Source: RGIG8306 sp964566025 (GTDB lineage Bacteria; Bacillota; Clostridia; Lachnospirales; Lachnospiraceae). Taken from it: a stretch of DNA of 5,366 bases. The notes beneath the pieces are model-generated. The model saw nothing but the letters and a program-made list of their open reading frames with translations. It was not told the origin of the DNA and did not search any database. The DNA is taken from assembly GCA_964566025.1 (NCBI GenBank), contig CAZMHF010000049.1, forward strand, positions 1 through 5,366, in the 5' to 3' direction. Below, in pieces: positions 5,205-5,366 of the stretch (within the stretch, counting starts at the first letter, position 1; each line of letters opens with the position of its first letter). The translations under genes and the position numbers were made by a program.

Positions 5205-5278
5205 TGTGCGTTAGAAGATTCGAACTCCCGACCTTTTGGTCCGTAGCCAAACGCTCTATCCAGCTGAGCTAAACGCAC
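5205..5278 (-). tRNA. tRNA-Arg (anticodon ACG)
   Basis: A complete 74-nt cloverleaf on the minus strand. The acceptor is GTGCGTT (5272-5278) paired with AACGCAC (5206-5212), with discriminator A at 5205. The D-arm contains AGCTCAGCTGGATAGAGC. The anticodon stem TTTGG/CCAAA holds the loop CTACGGA with anticodon ACG, whose A34 is normally deaminated to inosine by TadA. The T-arm contains TTCGAAT and has two G-U pairs in its stem. CCA is not encoded (the next bases are TAG), so it must be added after transcription. It lies 18 nt after tRNA-Leu and is the last gene of the cluster. Confidence 0.96.
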
Positions 5279-5296
5279 GTAATAAAATAATAAAGA

Positions 5297-5366
5297 TGCC
5301 GGCGACCGGAATCGAACCGGTACGGGAGGTAAGTCCCGCAGGATTTTAAGTCCTGTGCGTCTGCCA
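5297..5366 (-). tRNA. tRNA-Leu (anticodon TAA), cut by window edge
   Basis: On the minus strand the visible part begins in the D-loop (TGGCAGACGC). It then shows anticodon stem CAGGA/TCCTG around the loop CTTAAAA (anticodon TAA, leucine UUA/UUG) and a long class II variable arm with a CGGGA/TCCCG stem. The T-arm is ACCGG TTCGATT CCGGT and the 3' acceptor strand is CGCCGGC, with discriminator A at 5297. CCA is not encoded. Roughly 17 nt of the 5' end lie outside the window. Confidence 0.95.

Noticed and set aside
1..5366. Integration of a mobile element at the flanking tRNA genes
   Set aside because: tRNAs at both ends prompted a search for an integrase, attachment-site repeats or toxin and phage genes. 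None is present, and the genes between are housekeeping or ordinary chromosomal types.

Overview
This window looks like chromosomal core sequence from a low-GC Firmicute, most likely a member of the Clostridia (Lachnospiraceae-like). The support is AT-rich DNA, strong purine-rich Shine-Dalgarno sites, canonical TTGACA -35 boxes, tRNA genes without encoded CCA, and protein families typical of that group (a YtrA-type GntR regulator with a small ABC exporter, and a HAAS/DUF1700 protein). The genus cannot be fixed from sequence reading alone. No phage, insertion sequence, CRISPR array or obvious foreign island is visible.

Layout. Positions 1-53 hold the 5' part of a minus-strand tRNA-Pro(TGG), driven by a full-consensus promoter at 104-132. 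Positions 211-2461 hold a tight minus-strand operon in the order rlmL/ypsC-like rRNA methyltransferase, rdgB (non-canonical purine NTP pyrophosphatase) and yfcE-like metallophosphoesterase. It starts from a promoter built into a long inverted repeat at 2481-2540. Positions 2564-2995 (minus) encode a small HAAS/DUF1700 membrane protein. A 245-bp divergent intergenic region (2996-3240) follows, with two outward-facing promoters, an A/T-rich inverted repeat between them, and a candidate operator array of tandem and inverted TGTATTA half-sites. Positions 3241-5099 (plus) form a three-gene operon: YtrA-type GntR repressor, ABC ATPase and six-helix ABC-2-type permease, ended by a strong terminator at 5108-5147. 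A second terminator facing the other way (5162-5198) closes a minus-strand tRNA cluster, of which tRNA-Arg(ACG) and most of tRNA-Leu(TAA) lie in the window.

How the parts work together. The minus operon combines housekeeping functions: 23S rRNA modification, clean-up of damaged nucleotides and a small phosphodiesterase. The plus operon has the layout of an autoregulated, stress-inducible exporter: the regulator comes first, and its probable operators overlap its own promoter. The divergent HAAS gene may share regulation with it, but this is inference.

Nothing here is clearly a new biological system. The points most worth a second look are regulatory: the promoter nested in a terminator-like inverted repeat upstream of the methyltransferase, the repeat array in the gntR promoter, and a HAAS gene that lacks its usual PadR neighbour and sits opposite a GntR-ABC operon.
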